DNA of 61,996 nt from Alphaproteobacteria bacterium (lineage in GTDB: Bacteria > Pseudomonadota > Alphaproteobacteria > Sphingomonadales > Sphingomonadaceae), in the NCBI GenBank assembly GCA_030431875.1, contig JAUIIG010000011.1, forward strand, positions 1-61,996, written 5' to 3'. This document shows, in pieces, positions 52,363-60,605 of this stretch (its first letter is position 1; every line of letters begins with the position of its first letter). Both the position numbers and the translations under genes were made by a program. The notes under the pieces are model-generated. The model searched no databases, was not told the origin of the DNA, and saw only the letters and a program-made list of their open reading frames with translations.

Positions 52363-52391
52363 TTGACCCACGGCGCGACCCGACCTAAATG
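52363..52391 (+). promoter_or_regulatory. Putative tRNA-Met promoter
   Basis: TTGACC (52363-52368), a 17-base spacer and TAAATG (52386-52391) lie about 43 bases upstream of the tRNA. This is a good sigma-70-like pair for the lineage. Confidence 0.65.
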
Positions 52392-52434
52392 GCGCGCCTC
52401 GCTTCCACCCATAGGTGGCGGAAGCGCGCCGGAT

Positions 52435-52511
52435 GGCGGAGTAGCTCAGGTGGTTAGAGCAGCGGAATCATAATCCGCGTGTCGGGGGTTCGAGTCCCTC
52501 CTCCGCTACCA
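52435..52511 (+). tRNA. tRNA-Met (anticodon CAT), probably elongator
   Basis: The 77-base cloverleaf folds. The acceptor is GGCGGAG with CTCCGCT (a G-U pair at 1:72), the D arm is GCTC...GAGC, and the anticodon stem GCGGA/TCCGC encloses ATCATAA. The T arm has TTCGAGT, and CCA is encoded. It has no initiator-type C-A mismatch. A tRNA-Ile with modified CAT cannot be ruled out by anticodon alone, but the sequence matches common alphaproteobacterial elongator tRNA-Met. Confidence 0.88.
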
Positions 52512-52530
52512 TTTCCTTGCATCGAGATTG

Positions 52531-54324
52531 TCAGCGTCGCTCCTTCTTGGGCGAGCCCTTGCCGCCCTTGCGCGCCTTGCCGCCAAGACCTGGCTTGCCT
52601 TTGGCTCCCTTGGCCTTGTCGAACTTCTTGAAGCGCGGCTTGGCCTTCACCGGCGGTGCTCCGGCGGGGCCGTGCGCCTTGCGCTGACGACGATTGCCCT
52701 TGGCTACTTCACGCGGACCGGTTTCCGACATTTCGATGGAAACGGGATCTTCGTCGCTGTCGGACTGTGCTGAACGCGCGGCGGCTTCGGCAAATTTGTC
52801 CGCGATCTGGCGCGGAATCTGGAAGAAGGTCTCGTCAGGGCCGATCCGGATCGCGCCGACTTCGTTGCGGGTGATGTGCCCGCGGCGACAAAGGAGCGGC
52901 AGGATCCAGCGCGGGTCGGCGTTCTGGCGGCGGCCAAGCGGCATGCGGAACCAGACAGTATCCTCAAAGCCCGGTCGATGGCGATCCTTCTGTGCTTCGC
53001 GCCGTGCCTCGGGCGTGTTGGCGATGAGGTCTTCGGGCTCTGGCATGGACGCGCGGTGCGCCTGCACCAGCATGGCGGCGATTTCCGTGGGAGAGCGCTC
53101 GGCCAGCAGCCGCTCGGCGAGCTCCTTGTCGCCTTCGTCGACCTCGACGGGCGCCAGCAGCTTTTCCAGCAGGCGTTCGCGGTCCTTGGCCTTGATCGCC
53201 TCGCGGTCCGGTGCGTCGGTCCACTCGGCAGCGATCTTTGCATGGCGGAGCATCGATTCGACCCGCTTGCGACGCGAAAAGGGTACGATCAGCACGGCGG
53301 TGCCCTTCTTGCCGGCACGCCCGGTGCGGCCCGAGCGATGCTGCAAGGTTTCGGCATCGCGCGGAATTTCCACGTGGATGACGAGGCTGAGCGAGGGCAG
53401 GTCGATGCCGCGAGCGGCTACGTCGGTGGCGACGCAGACGCGCGCACGGCGGTCGCGCAGGGCCTGCAGGGCCTGGTTGCGCTCCGACTGCGAATGTTCT
53501 CCCGACAGGGCGACGACGGCAAAGCCGCGCTCCTGCAAGGTGGCATGCAGGTGCCGCACCTTCTCGCGCGTGGCGCAGAACAGGATAGCGGTTTCGGCCT
53601 CGTGATAGCGCAGCAGGTTGACGACGGCGTTCTCGATTTCCGGCGGTGAGACGGTCACCGCCTGGTACGAGATGTCGCCGTGGCCGCGGCCCTCGCTGAT
53701 CGTGGCAATGCGCAGGGCATCGCGCTGGTAACGCCGTGCGAGGGCTTCAATCGGGCGGGGCATGGTGGCGGAAAACAGCAGGGTACGGCGCGATTCCGGC
53801 GAAGCGTCGAGGATTTCCTCGAGCTCTTCGCGAAAGCCCATGTCGAGCATCTCGTCCGCTTCGTCGAGCACGACGGCCTTGAGGCCTGACAGGTCCAGCG
53901 CGCCGCGTTCGAGATGGTCGCGCAGGCGGCCCGGGGTGCCGACGACGATACTGGCGCCCGAGCGCAGGGCCTTGCGCTCTTGTTGCGGGTTCATGCCGCC
54001 AACGCATGTCGCCACGCGTCCACCGGCCTTGCCGTAGAGCCAGGCCAACTCACGGCTCACCTGCAGCGCGAGCTCACGCGTCGGGGCGATGATCAGGGCA
54101 AGCGGCTGGATCGAGAAGGGTATGGTGTCGCCTTCGCCCAGCAGTTCCTGTGCCATGGCCAGGCCGAAGGCGATGGTCTTGCCCGAACCGGTCTGGGCGG
54201 AGACGATCAGGTCGCGTCCGGCGGCTTCCGCCTGCAAGACTTCGGTCTGCACTTGGGTGGCCGTTGCATATTCACGTTCGGCAAGGGCAGCCTCGAGGCT
54301 GGACGGAAGCGGGGGGAAGTTCAT
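52531..54324 (-). CDS. DEAD-box RNA helicase (DeaD/DbpA type)
   Basis: ATP-dependent RNA helicase of 597 aa. The core holds the Q motif (ATATQVQTEVLQ), AQTGSGKT (Walker A), PTRELALQ, TPGRL, DEADEML, SAT and HRSGRTGRAGKKG in order. A DbpA-type RNA-binding domain is likely at about 435-510 (WFRMPLGRRQNADPRWILPLLCRRGHITRNEVGAIRI). A basic Lys/Gly-rich tail follows (KGAKGKPGLGGKARKGGKGSPKK). I chose ATG 54324 (MNFPPLPSSLEAAL) as the start of the Q-motif region; 114 in-frame codons upstream are not helicase-like. It probably helps ribosome assembly or cold-shock RNA remodelling. Confidence 0.92.
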   Translation of the reverse strand: MNFPPLPSSLEAALAEREYATATQVQTEVLQAEAAGRDLIVSAQTGSGKTIAFGLAMAQELLGEGDTIPFSIQPLALIIAPTRELALQVSRELAWLYGKAGGRVATCVGGMNPQQERKALRSGASIVVGTPGRLRDHLERGALDLSGLKAVVLDEADEMLDMGFREELEEILDASPESRRTLLFSATMPRPIEALARRYQRDALRIATISEGRGHGDISYQAVTVSPPEIENAVVNLLRYHEAETAILFCATREKVRHLHATLQERGFAVVALSGEHSQSERNQALQALRDRRARVCVATDVAARGIDLPSLSLVIHVEIPRDAETLQHRSGRTGRAGKKGTAVLIVPFSRRKRVESMLRHAKIAAEWTDAPDREAIKAKDRERLLEKLLAPVEVDEGDKELAERLLAERSPTEIAAMLVQAHRASMPEPEDLIANTPEARREAQKDRHRPGFEDTVWFRMPLGRRQNADPRWILPLLCRRGHITRNEVGAIRIGPDETFFQIPRQIADKFAEAAARSAQSDSDEDPVSIEMSETGPREVAKGNRRQRKAHGPAGAPPVKAKPRFKKFDKAKGAKGKPGLGGKARKGGKGSPKKERR

Positions 54325-54587
54325 GGTACTGGCCTGAGAAAGAGGAGGTGCACCGGCAGGCAAACAGCATCGCTGTTCGGCGAGCCAGGCGCGTTGGCGC
54401 AAAGCATATTGCGGGATTCCGTGCCCCATAGGCGAGGAATTGCCGTTTGGCTTCCAAAATCGGCAATGCGGCCTGTTTCCTGCTTGGCCGAAACGCGATG
54501 TGGCAACGGAATAAAGCGTACATTGCACTTTTGGTTTCAGGGACAGCTGGATAGGGTGGACACCAGACCGAAGCAGCAAGTGCATCA

Positions 54588-55682
54588 ATGGCCGACACCC
54601 GACCGACCTACCAAATCGCAGCACCAGCCATTGGGCCCTACGTGCAGAATCTCTGGCCCGGCGCATTGGCCTTGCCGTTCGAGACGCGCGACGAAGAGGG
54701 GCGTCGTCTGAGCCTTGCGGACGACCATCTATCGGGACGCCACCTGCTGATCTTGTTCTTGGGCGATCCGCACAGCGATCAGGCCGTGCCGCTGTTGCGT
54801 GCGCTGTCCGATCTGGAAACTCAGTTGGAGGCTGCCAACGCCACGGTCGTCGCGATCAGTGCTCCAAGCAATGCGACCCGCAGCAAGGAACTCAAACGTG
54901 CGGCTGGCTTCCCCTGGCCGATCGCCTTCGATCCTGCGGGGGCCATCTTCGCATCTTACGGGCTGCATATGGGCGAGGACCTGGGTGCACGTTTGGTGTT
55001 GCTGACACCATTCAGGCAGATCCGCACCTGGTTCGATCTGGACAATGACGCAAGCGCAAGGCTGACGACGATTATGAACCTACTGGAAAATGCACAGGCC
55101 GCCGAAGAGCTGCGCTGGAGCCCGCCACACGCGCCGATCCTGATTGTACCCAACGTCTTGTCGCCCGAGGAGTGCGGCAGGCTCGTGGAGTCGGTCGAGA
55201 CGGATACGCCATTCATGGTGCGGCAGCCGCAGCCGGGTGAAATCCCCGGCAACTACAAGATCCCGGTCTACGATCACCACCGGCAGGACCGTGTCGACCT
55301 GATCATCAAGGACAGGAACACGCTGGAGTTCCTCGACCAACGGATTTTCGGTCGGGTGACGCCGATGATCCAGAAAGCCTTCGCCTTCAACGTGACCCGC
55401 CGCGAGGACCTGCACATCGCACGCTACGAGGGCAAGCGCGAGGGCATCACCATGGGCCATCGCGACAATACCGAGCCGCCGGGAGCCCATCGACGCTTCG
55501 CGCTTTCTATGAGCCTGAACGACGAATACGAAGGCGGGGAGATTGCCTTCAAGGAGTTCAGCCCCAAGGGTTACCGGGTGCCGGCAGGCACGGCGATGGT
55601 GTTTTCCTCGTCATTGCTGCACGAGGTGCAGGAGACGACGGCAGGCGTGCGATACAACCTGATTTCGCACCTGTTCAGTTGA
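54588..55682 (+). CDS. Redoxin-like / 2OG-Fe(II) dioxygenase fusion protein
   Basis: The 364-aa protein joins two folds. Residues about 15-165 resemble an AhpC/TSA-type peroxiredoxin (LPFETRDEEGRRLSLAD, ILFLGDPHSDQAVPLL, ATVVAISAPSN, PWPIAFDPAGAIFASYGL). The position of the peroxidatic Cys is replaced, and no Cys occurs in this half. Residues about 180-364 are a prolyl 4-hydroxylase-like domain with HRD in MGHRDNTEPP, distal His in SSLLHEVQ, and the closing GVRYNLISHLF. The redoxin half may therefore act as a binding module. It stands alone and is divergent from the helicase. The substrate is unknown. Confidence 0.82.
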   Translation: MADTRPTYQIAAPAIGPYVQNLWPGALALPFETRDEEGRRLSLADDHLSGRHLLILFLGDPHSDQAVPLLRALSDLETQLEAANATVVAISAPSNATRSKELKRAAGFPWPIAFDPAGAIFASYGLHMGEDLGARLVLLTPFRQIRTWFDLDNDASARLTTIMNLLENAQAAEELRWSPPHAPILIVPNVLSPEECGRLVESVETDTPFMVRQPQPGEIPGNYKIPVYDHHRQDRVDLIIKDRNTLEFLDQRIFGRVTPMIQKAFAFNVTRREDLHIARYEGKREGITMGHRDNTEPPGAHRRFALSMSLNDEYEGGEIAFKEFSPKGYRVPAGTAMVFSSSLLHEVQETTAGVRYNLISHLFS

Positions 55683-55742
55683 GCGAGGCTTAGCGCCAGC
55701 AATTCCTTGTAATGCGCCGTGCCGCCGTTAAGTCGGGCCGCG

Positions 55743-56477
55743 ATGTCGAAACTGCCTGCACCGCCGACACTGGAAGCGCTGGATCGAAACGGACCACTGG
55801 CGCTGTTTCTCGATTTCGATGGCACCCTGGTGGATATCGCTCCGACCCCTGATGGCATCTTCGTCCCAGCGGGGCTGGCGGATGCCCTGTGCGCCTTGCG
55901 TGATCGGCTGGGCGGGCGGCTTGCCCTCGTCAGCGGGCGCGCGCTCGACGACCTGGAAGGCCACCTCGGGCCGCTCGCCATTGCTCGCGCGGGATCGCAT
56001 GGCAGCGATTGCCGCGCGGCGGATGGCGCGGTGCTGGGCGATGCGCCCGCCGGGTTGCCGGAAGAGTTGCTGGCTACGATCCACCAGTTTGCAAAGCGCG
56101 AAGGCTTCGACACCGAAGACAAGCCGCATGGCGCGGCCTTGCACTATCGTTCCAACCCGTCGCTGGAAGACGCGGGGCTTGTCTTTGCCCGGGAGGTGGC
56201 GAGCGAGCACGGGTTGCAGGTCAAGCGCGGCAAGTGCGTGATTGAGCTGGTCGCCAGCGGGGCGGACAAGGCCGTCGCCGTCCGCAACATCATGCAGGCA
56301 TCGCCGTTCCACGGTGCCGTGCCGGTTTTCGTTGGCGACGACGTGACCGACGAAGACGGCATGCGCGCAGCCGCTGAATTGGGCGGGTTCGGCATCGCCG
56401 TGGGCGAGAGGCCGAGTGATAACGCCAGATATTCGCTTGAAAGTCCTGCTGCAGTGCAGCATTGGTTAGGACTGTGA
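55743..56477 (+). CDS. otsB: Trehalose-6-phosphate phosphatase
   Basis: Cytosolic HAD-family phosphatase that makes trehalose from trehalose 6-phosphate. The 244-aa protein has DFDGTLVDI at residues 24-32 (nucleophile Asp24, acid/base Asp26), SGRALDDL, the cap domain with KPHGAALHYR, and the metal motif VGDDVTDEDG near residue 200. I used ATG 55743; eight more in-frame codons upstream are possible. Its stop overlaps the GTG of the GH15 gene (GTGA). otsB is first and otsA third in this operon, with a glycoside hydrolase in between. Confidence 0.94.
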   Translation: MSKLPAPPTLEALDRNGPLALFLDFDGTLVDIAPTPDGIFVPAGLADALCALRDRLGGRLALVSGRALDDLEGHLGPLAIARAGSHGSDCRAADGAVLGDAPAGLPEELLATIHQFAKREGFDTEDKPHGAALHYRSNPSLEDAGLVFAREVASEHGLQVKRGKCVIELVASGADKAVAVRNIMQASPFHGAVPVFVGDDVTDEDGMRAAAELGGFGIAVGERPSDNARYSLESPAAVQHWLGL

Positions 56478-58273
56478 GCGAGAACAATAGCGATCTAGAG
56501 CTTTGGCCGATCGGCAACTGCCAGGTTTCCGGCCTTATCGACCGCCGCGGTGGCATCGTCTGGGGCTGTGTCCCACGCGTTGATGGTGACCCTGCCTTCT
56601 GCGCCTTACTCAACGGTGCTTCGCAGGATGTCGGCGTCTGGCGGTTCGAGCTGGAAGGGCAGGTCAGCACCCACCAGGAATATATTCGCAACACCCCCAT
56701 CCTGCTGACACGGCTGGAAGCCGCAGACGGCAGCGCTGTGGAAGTGCTCGATTTCTGTCCGCGTTACGAGGGCAATGGCCGGATGTACCGGCCGGTGGCC
56801 TTCAGCCGGATTGTGCGGCCCATTGCGGGCAACCCGCGCATCAAGGTCGTACTGCGACCGATGAAGAATTACGGCGCCGAACAGGCCGAGACGACCAACG
56901 GCACCAACCATATCCGCTATCTCATCCACGACCAGGCGCTGCGTCTCTCGACCGATGCACCGGTGGGCTACATCCTCGAGCAGCGGACCTTCCGCATCGA
57001 GAACGACACGCATTTCTTCCTCGGCCCGGACGAGCCCTTTACTGGCAACCTGCGCGAGGAAGTGCGGCGGATGGAACAGGCCACACGCAAGTACTGGCAG
57101 CTGTGGGTGCGTAGCCTCGCAACGCCGTACGAATGGCAGCAGGAAGTCATCCGCGCTGCGATCACGCTGAAACTGTGCCAGCACGAAGAAACTGGCGCCA
57201 TCGTCGCGGCGCTGACCACCTCGATCCCCGAAGCGCCACATTCGGAGCGTAACTGGGACTATCGCTACTGCTGGATTCGCGACAGCTACTACACCGTGCA
57301 GGCGCTCAACCGGCTGGGCGCGCTGGACGTGCTGGAGAAATACCTCGGCTACCTGCGCAACATCGTCGACGATGCGGCGGGCGGGCAGATCCAGCCGCTA
57401 TATTCGGTCATGGGTGTGGCGGAACTCAACGAGACTACCGCCAGCTGGCTGGAAGGCTATCGCGGAATGGGCCCGGTTCGCGTCGGCAATGCTGCCTACA
57501 AGCAGGTGCAGCACGACTGCTATGGCCAGATCGTCCTGCCGACCGTGCAGGGCTTCCTCGATCGCCGCCTGCTGCGCATGGCGGATGACCGCGATTTCGA
57601 GAGTCTCGAACAGGTGGGCGAAATGGCGTGGAAGATGCACGACCAGCCCGACGCCGGCTTGTGGGAATTCCGCACGCGGCAGGAGGTGCACACCTATTCC
57701 GCCGTCATGAGCTGGGCGGCGTGCGACCGGCTGGCCAATGCTGCTGCCTACCTTGGCAAGGATGACCGTGCCGCATTCTGGCGCGAGCGGGCCGACAAGG
57801 TCGCCAAGACCATCGACGAAAAGGCGTGGAAGGAAAACGGGGAGGGCGGTCACTACGGCGCCAGCTTCGAAAGCGACTACCTCGACGCCAGCCTGCTGCA
57901 ACTGCTGGAGCTGCGCTTCATCGAACCCGATGACGAACGTTTCCTGCGGACCTTCGCCATGGTCGAGCGGGACTTGCGGCGCGGGCAGCACATGTTGCGC
58001 TATGCCGCTGAAGACGACTTCGGCGCGCCCGAAACCGCCTTCAACATCTGCACCTTCTGGCTGATCGAGGCGTTGGCGCTGATGGGCCGCAAGGACGAGG
58101 CGCGCGAGCTTTTCTGCACCATGCTCGATCACCGTACCGGATCGGGCCTGTTGTCCGAAGACATGGATTTCGAAACCGGTGAGTTGTGGGGCAATTTCCC
58201 GCAGACCTATTCGCTCGTCGGCATCATCAATTGCGCGGGTCTGCTGTCCCGTAGCTGGAATACCGTCCGTTAG
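56474..58273 (+). CDS. GH15 glycoside hydrolase (trehalase or glucoamylase-like)
   Basis: Cytosolic GH15 enzyme of 599 aa; no signal peptide is visible. An N-terminal beta-sandwich (LELWPIGNCQVSGLIDRRGGIVWGCVPRVDGDPAF) leads to an (alpha/alpha)6 barrel. The barrel includes RNWDYRYCWIRDSYY near residue 262 and the catalytic Glu in FGAPETAFNICTFW near residue 525. GH15 includes glucoamylases and bacterial or archaeal trehalases. Its place between otsB and otsA makes trehalase activity attractive, so that synthesis and breakdown would be made together. The start is a GTG overlapping otsB; an earlier in-frame TTG is less likely. otsA follows after nine bases. Confidence 0.88.
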   Translation: MSENNSDLELWPIGNCQVSGLIDRRGGIVWGCVPRVDGDPAFCALLNGASQDVGVWRFELEGQVSTHQEYIRNTPILLTRLEAADGSAVEVLDFCPRYEGNGRMYRPVAFSRIVRPIAGNPRIKVVLRPMKNYGAEQAETTNGTNHIRYLIHDQALRLSTDAPVGYILEQRTFRIENDTHFFLGPDEPFTGNLREEVRRMEQATRKYWQLWVRSLATPYEWQQEVIRAAITLKLCQHEETGAIVAALTTSIPEAPHSERNWDYRYCWIRDSYYTVQALNRLGALDVLEKYLGYLRNIVDDAAGGQIQPLYSVMGVAELNETTASWLEGYRGMGPVRVGNAAYKQVQHDCYGQIVLPTVQGFLDRRLLRMADDRDFESLEQVGEMAWKMHDQPDAGLWEFRTRQEVHTYSAVMSWAACDRLANAAAYLGKDDRAAFWRERADKVAKTIDEKAWKENGEGGHYGASFESDYLDASLLQLLELRFIEPDDERFLRTFAMVERDLRRGQHMLRYAAEDDFGAPETAFNICTFWLIEALALMGRKDEARELFCTMLDHRTGSGLLSEDMDFETGELWGNFPQTYSLVGIINCAGLLSRSWNTVR

Positions 58274-58282
58274 GAGGCTCAC

Positions 58283-59683
58283 GTGGCCCGATTAGTCGTC
58301 ATCTCCAATCGCGTTGCCGTTCCCAAGGCGCGCGGGGTGGCTGGTGCGCAGGGGGGACTGGCGGGTGCGCTCAATTCTGCCCTCAAGGCCAACGGCGGGA
58401 TCTGGTTCGGCTGGTCCGGCGAGGAGACCGAGGAGTTCACCGGCTCGATCAACTACGTGAAGTCGGCTGACGGGGTGACTACGGCGACGATTGATCTCGA
58501 ACACCAGGACCTCGAAGAATACTACAACGGCTATGCCAATTCGACGCTGTGGCCGCTGTTTCACTACCGCATCGACCTGGCCAAGTACGAACGCGAGTTC
58601 GGCAAGGGCTACGAGCGGGTGAACGACCTGTTTGCCGATAGCGTGCTGCCGCTGATCGATGCGGGCGACAATGTCTGGGTGCACGATTACCACCTGATGC
58701 CGCTGGGCGATTGCCTGCGCAAACGCGGCATCAAGAACCGCATCGGCTTCTTCCTGCACACACCCTGGCCGCCAACCAACCTGTTCGTATCGCTGCCCTA
58801 TCACGAACGGCTCGTGCGCACGTTGCTGCAGTACGACCTGCTCGGCTTCCAGTGCGACGCCTGGCTCGACAGCTTCCTGCACTATTGCTGGAAGGAACTG
58901 GGTGCGGAAGTCGATCACGACACGGGCGAGATCACGCTCGACGGACGCACCACCATCGCGCGCGCCTACCCGATCGGCATCGATTTCGACTTCTTCTCCG
59001 AGAAGGGCGACACCGAGGCCGCGCGTCACGCCCAGGAGCGGCTGGTCAGCTCGACGCGGGATCGGACGGCCATGATCGGTGTCGACCGGCTCGACTATTC
59101 GAAGGGCTTGCCGGAACGGCTCGACGGCATCAGTCGGTTCTTCGATCGCCATCCAGACCGGGTGCGTGACCTCGTCTTCATCCAGATCGCTCCGCCAAGC
59201 CGTGAGGATATCGGCAGCTACCAGGACATTCGCGAGACGCTCGAACAGAAAGCCGGGCAGATCAACGGCGCACGATCGGAAGTCGACCTCGTGCCGGTCC
59301 GATACGTGAACAAGGGTTACAACCAGGAAGAGCTTTACGGCTTCTACCGGGCGTCGAAGATCGGCCTCGTCACCCCGTTGCGCGACGGGATGAACCTTGT
59401 CGCCAAGGAATATGTCGCGGCGCAAGACCCGGAAGACCCCGGCGTGCTGATCCTCTCGCGCTTTGCCGGGGCCGCGCAGCAGCTCGACTGCGGCGGGGAG
59501 GGCGCGCTGCTGATCAATCCACACAGCGCGGACGATATCGCGCACAACATCCGCCTGGCGCTCGACATGCCGCTGGAAGAGCGCAAGGCGCGCTACCAGA
59601 AGATGATCGTCACCGTGCGCGACGAAAACGTGCAGCGTTGGACCGAGAACTTCATCGCGGACCTTGCCAAGGTGGCAAGCTGA
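58283..59683 (+). CDS. otsA: Trehalose-6-phosphate synthase
   Basis: Cytosolic retaining glycosyltransferase (GT20) that joins UDP-glucose and glucose 6-phosphate. The 466-aa product begins ARLVVISNRVAVP and has the loop AQGGLAGAL near residue 22 that contacts the donor phosphate. It also has VWVHDYHLMPLG, IGFFLHTPWPP, VDRLDYSKGLPERL and DGMNLVAKEYVA, all standard for OtsA. The start is a GTG preceded by TAGGAGG, a strong ribosome site. Trehalose protects against osmotic and desiccation stress; no stress promoter was identified. It is the last gene of the operon and is convergent with a MAPEG gene whose stop abuts. Confidence 0.96.
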   Translation: MARLVVISNRVAVPKARGVAGAQGGLAGALNSALKANGGIWFGWSGEETEEFTGSINYVKSADGVTTATIDLEHQDLEEYYNGYANSTLWPLFHYRIDLAKYEREFGKGYERVNDLFADSVLPLIDAGDNVWVHDYHLMPLGDCLRKRGIKNRIGFFLHTPWPPTNLFVSLPYHERLVRTLLQYDLLGFQCDAWLDSFLHYCWKELGAEVDHDTGEITLDGRTTIARAYPIGIDFDFFSEKGDTEAARHAQERLVSSTRDRTAMIGVDRLDYSKGLPERLDGISRFFDRHPDRVRDLVFIQIAPPSREDIGSYQDIRETLEQKAGQINGARSEVDLVPVRYVNKGYNQEELYGFYRASKIGLVTPLRDGMNLVAKEYVAAQDPEDPGVLILSRFAGAAQQLDCGGEGALLINPHSADDIAHNIRLALDMPLEERKARYQKMIVTVRDENVQRWTENFIADLAKVAS

Positions 59684-60103
59684 TCAGAACGCGGCGAGTG
59701 CCGCTAGCACGATCAGGGCGAGCAGCACTACTTGCGACAGGTTGAACAGCAGGAATCGCGGCACGATCTGGTTGACCGTCGCCTGCAACAGCGAATGCAC
59801 AATGCGGATGCCGACGTAGACCCAGGCCAGCAGCAAGGCGAGGCCTTGCCCCGCTTCCAGCAGAGCCAGCGCCAGCGCCACGGCGTAGAACACCGTGGGT
59901 GCTTCGTGCAGGTGGTTGTAGTTCTTTGCCTTCCACTGCACCTGTACCGGCAGGAGGGTGTCGAGCGAGGCACCCGGTGTATCTGCCAGGGTTTGTGGAT
60001 TTATCCTGGCCTTTTGCATTGCCGGAACGCGCGTGGCGTACATCCACGCCCACATCACCATGGTCCAGGCTGCCAGAACGACGACCGGCTGCAGGATCGT
60101 CAT
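59684..60103 (-). CDS. MAPEG-family membrane protein, copy 2
   Basis: Four-helix integral membrane protein of 139 aa in the MAPEG family (eicosanoid and glutathione-metabolism proteins). Visible are the N-terminal helix LQPVVVLAAWTMVMWAWMY and the family motif WKAKNYNHLHEAPTVFYAVALAL. The third helix LLLAWVYVGIRIVHSLLQ carries the VGIRIVHS signature. Bacterial members may have glutathione transferase or peroxidase activity, untested here. It overlaps the upstream paralogue by an ATGA junction. Confidence 0.88.
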   Translation of the reverse strand: MTILQPVVVLAAWTMVMWAWMYATRVPAMQKARINPQTLADTPGASLDTLLPVQVQWKAKNYNHLHEAPTVFYAVALALALLEAGQGLALLLAWVYVGIRIVHSLLQATVNQIVPRFLLFNLSQVVLLALIVLAALAAF

Positions 60104-60531
60104 GCGCCCAGCGTCGCCATTAGGGCGCGGACGGCCAGGACGGTCAGCACGATGCTGGAGATCGTGAACAGTGTCAGGCGAACCGGGATGGTGTTGACCA
60201 GCGCCTGCCACAGCGAGTGGACTACGCGGATGCCGACGTAGGCCCAGGCGAGGTAGATATCGAGCTGCGTCCCGCCGACCAGCGCGAGGATGATTACGAC
60301 CGGATAGAATGCCGTAGGTTGTTCCATCAAGTGATTGTAATTGTGTGATTTCCACTGGATGGCATCGGGAAGGACACCGTCAAGGTCGGACCCGCGTCCG
60401 CCGCGGCTCTTTTCCGGATCGAGGCCCATCTTGGCGAGGGCCGGAAGGCGCGTGCTCGCCATCCACACCAGCATGATCATCGACCAGACGGCCAGCGCGG
60501 CCGCCGGTGCGAGCAGTTCAAGGTTTACCAT
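60100..60531 (-). CDS. MAPEG-family membrane protein, copy 1
   Basis: Paralogue of the following gene, 143 aa, four helices. It shares the family motif WKSHNYNHLMEQPTAFYPVVIILAL and the AWAYVGIRVVHSLWQALVNT signature with the downstream copy. It has an extra charged loop (KSRGGRGSDLDG) after the first helix. The two genes are translationally coupled, which suggests a tandem duplication whose products might form hetero-oligomers. MAPEG proteins are usually trimers. The start ATG at 60531 is preceded by a weak GGGGAGACGAGACA region. Substrate unknown. Confidence 0.88.
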   Translation of the reverse strand: MVNLELLAPAAALAVWSMIMLVWMASTRLPALAKMGLDPEKSRGGRGSDLDGVLPDAIQWKSHNYNHLMEQPTAFYPVVIILALVGGTQLDIYLAWAYVGIRVVHSLWQALVNTIPVRLTLFTISSIVLTVLAVRALMATLGA

Positions 60532-60605
60532 TGTCTCGTCTCCCCAGTGTTTTGCGGGAGACTGCGTGAGACAATTTAGATTGTCAAATGAAACCTATTT
60601 CGCGA

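Noticed and set aside
52435-52511. tRNA-Ile2 (CAT with lysidine)
   Set aside because: Body sequence and stems match the common alphaproteobacterial elongator tRNA-Met better, although the anticodon alone cannot separate them.
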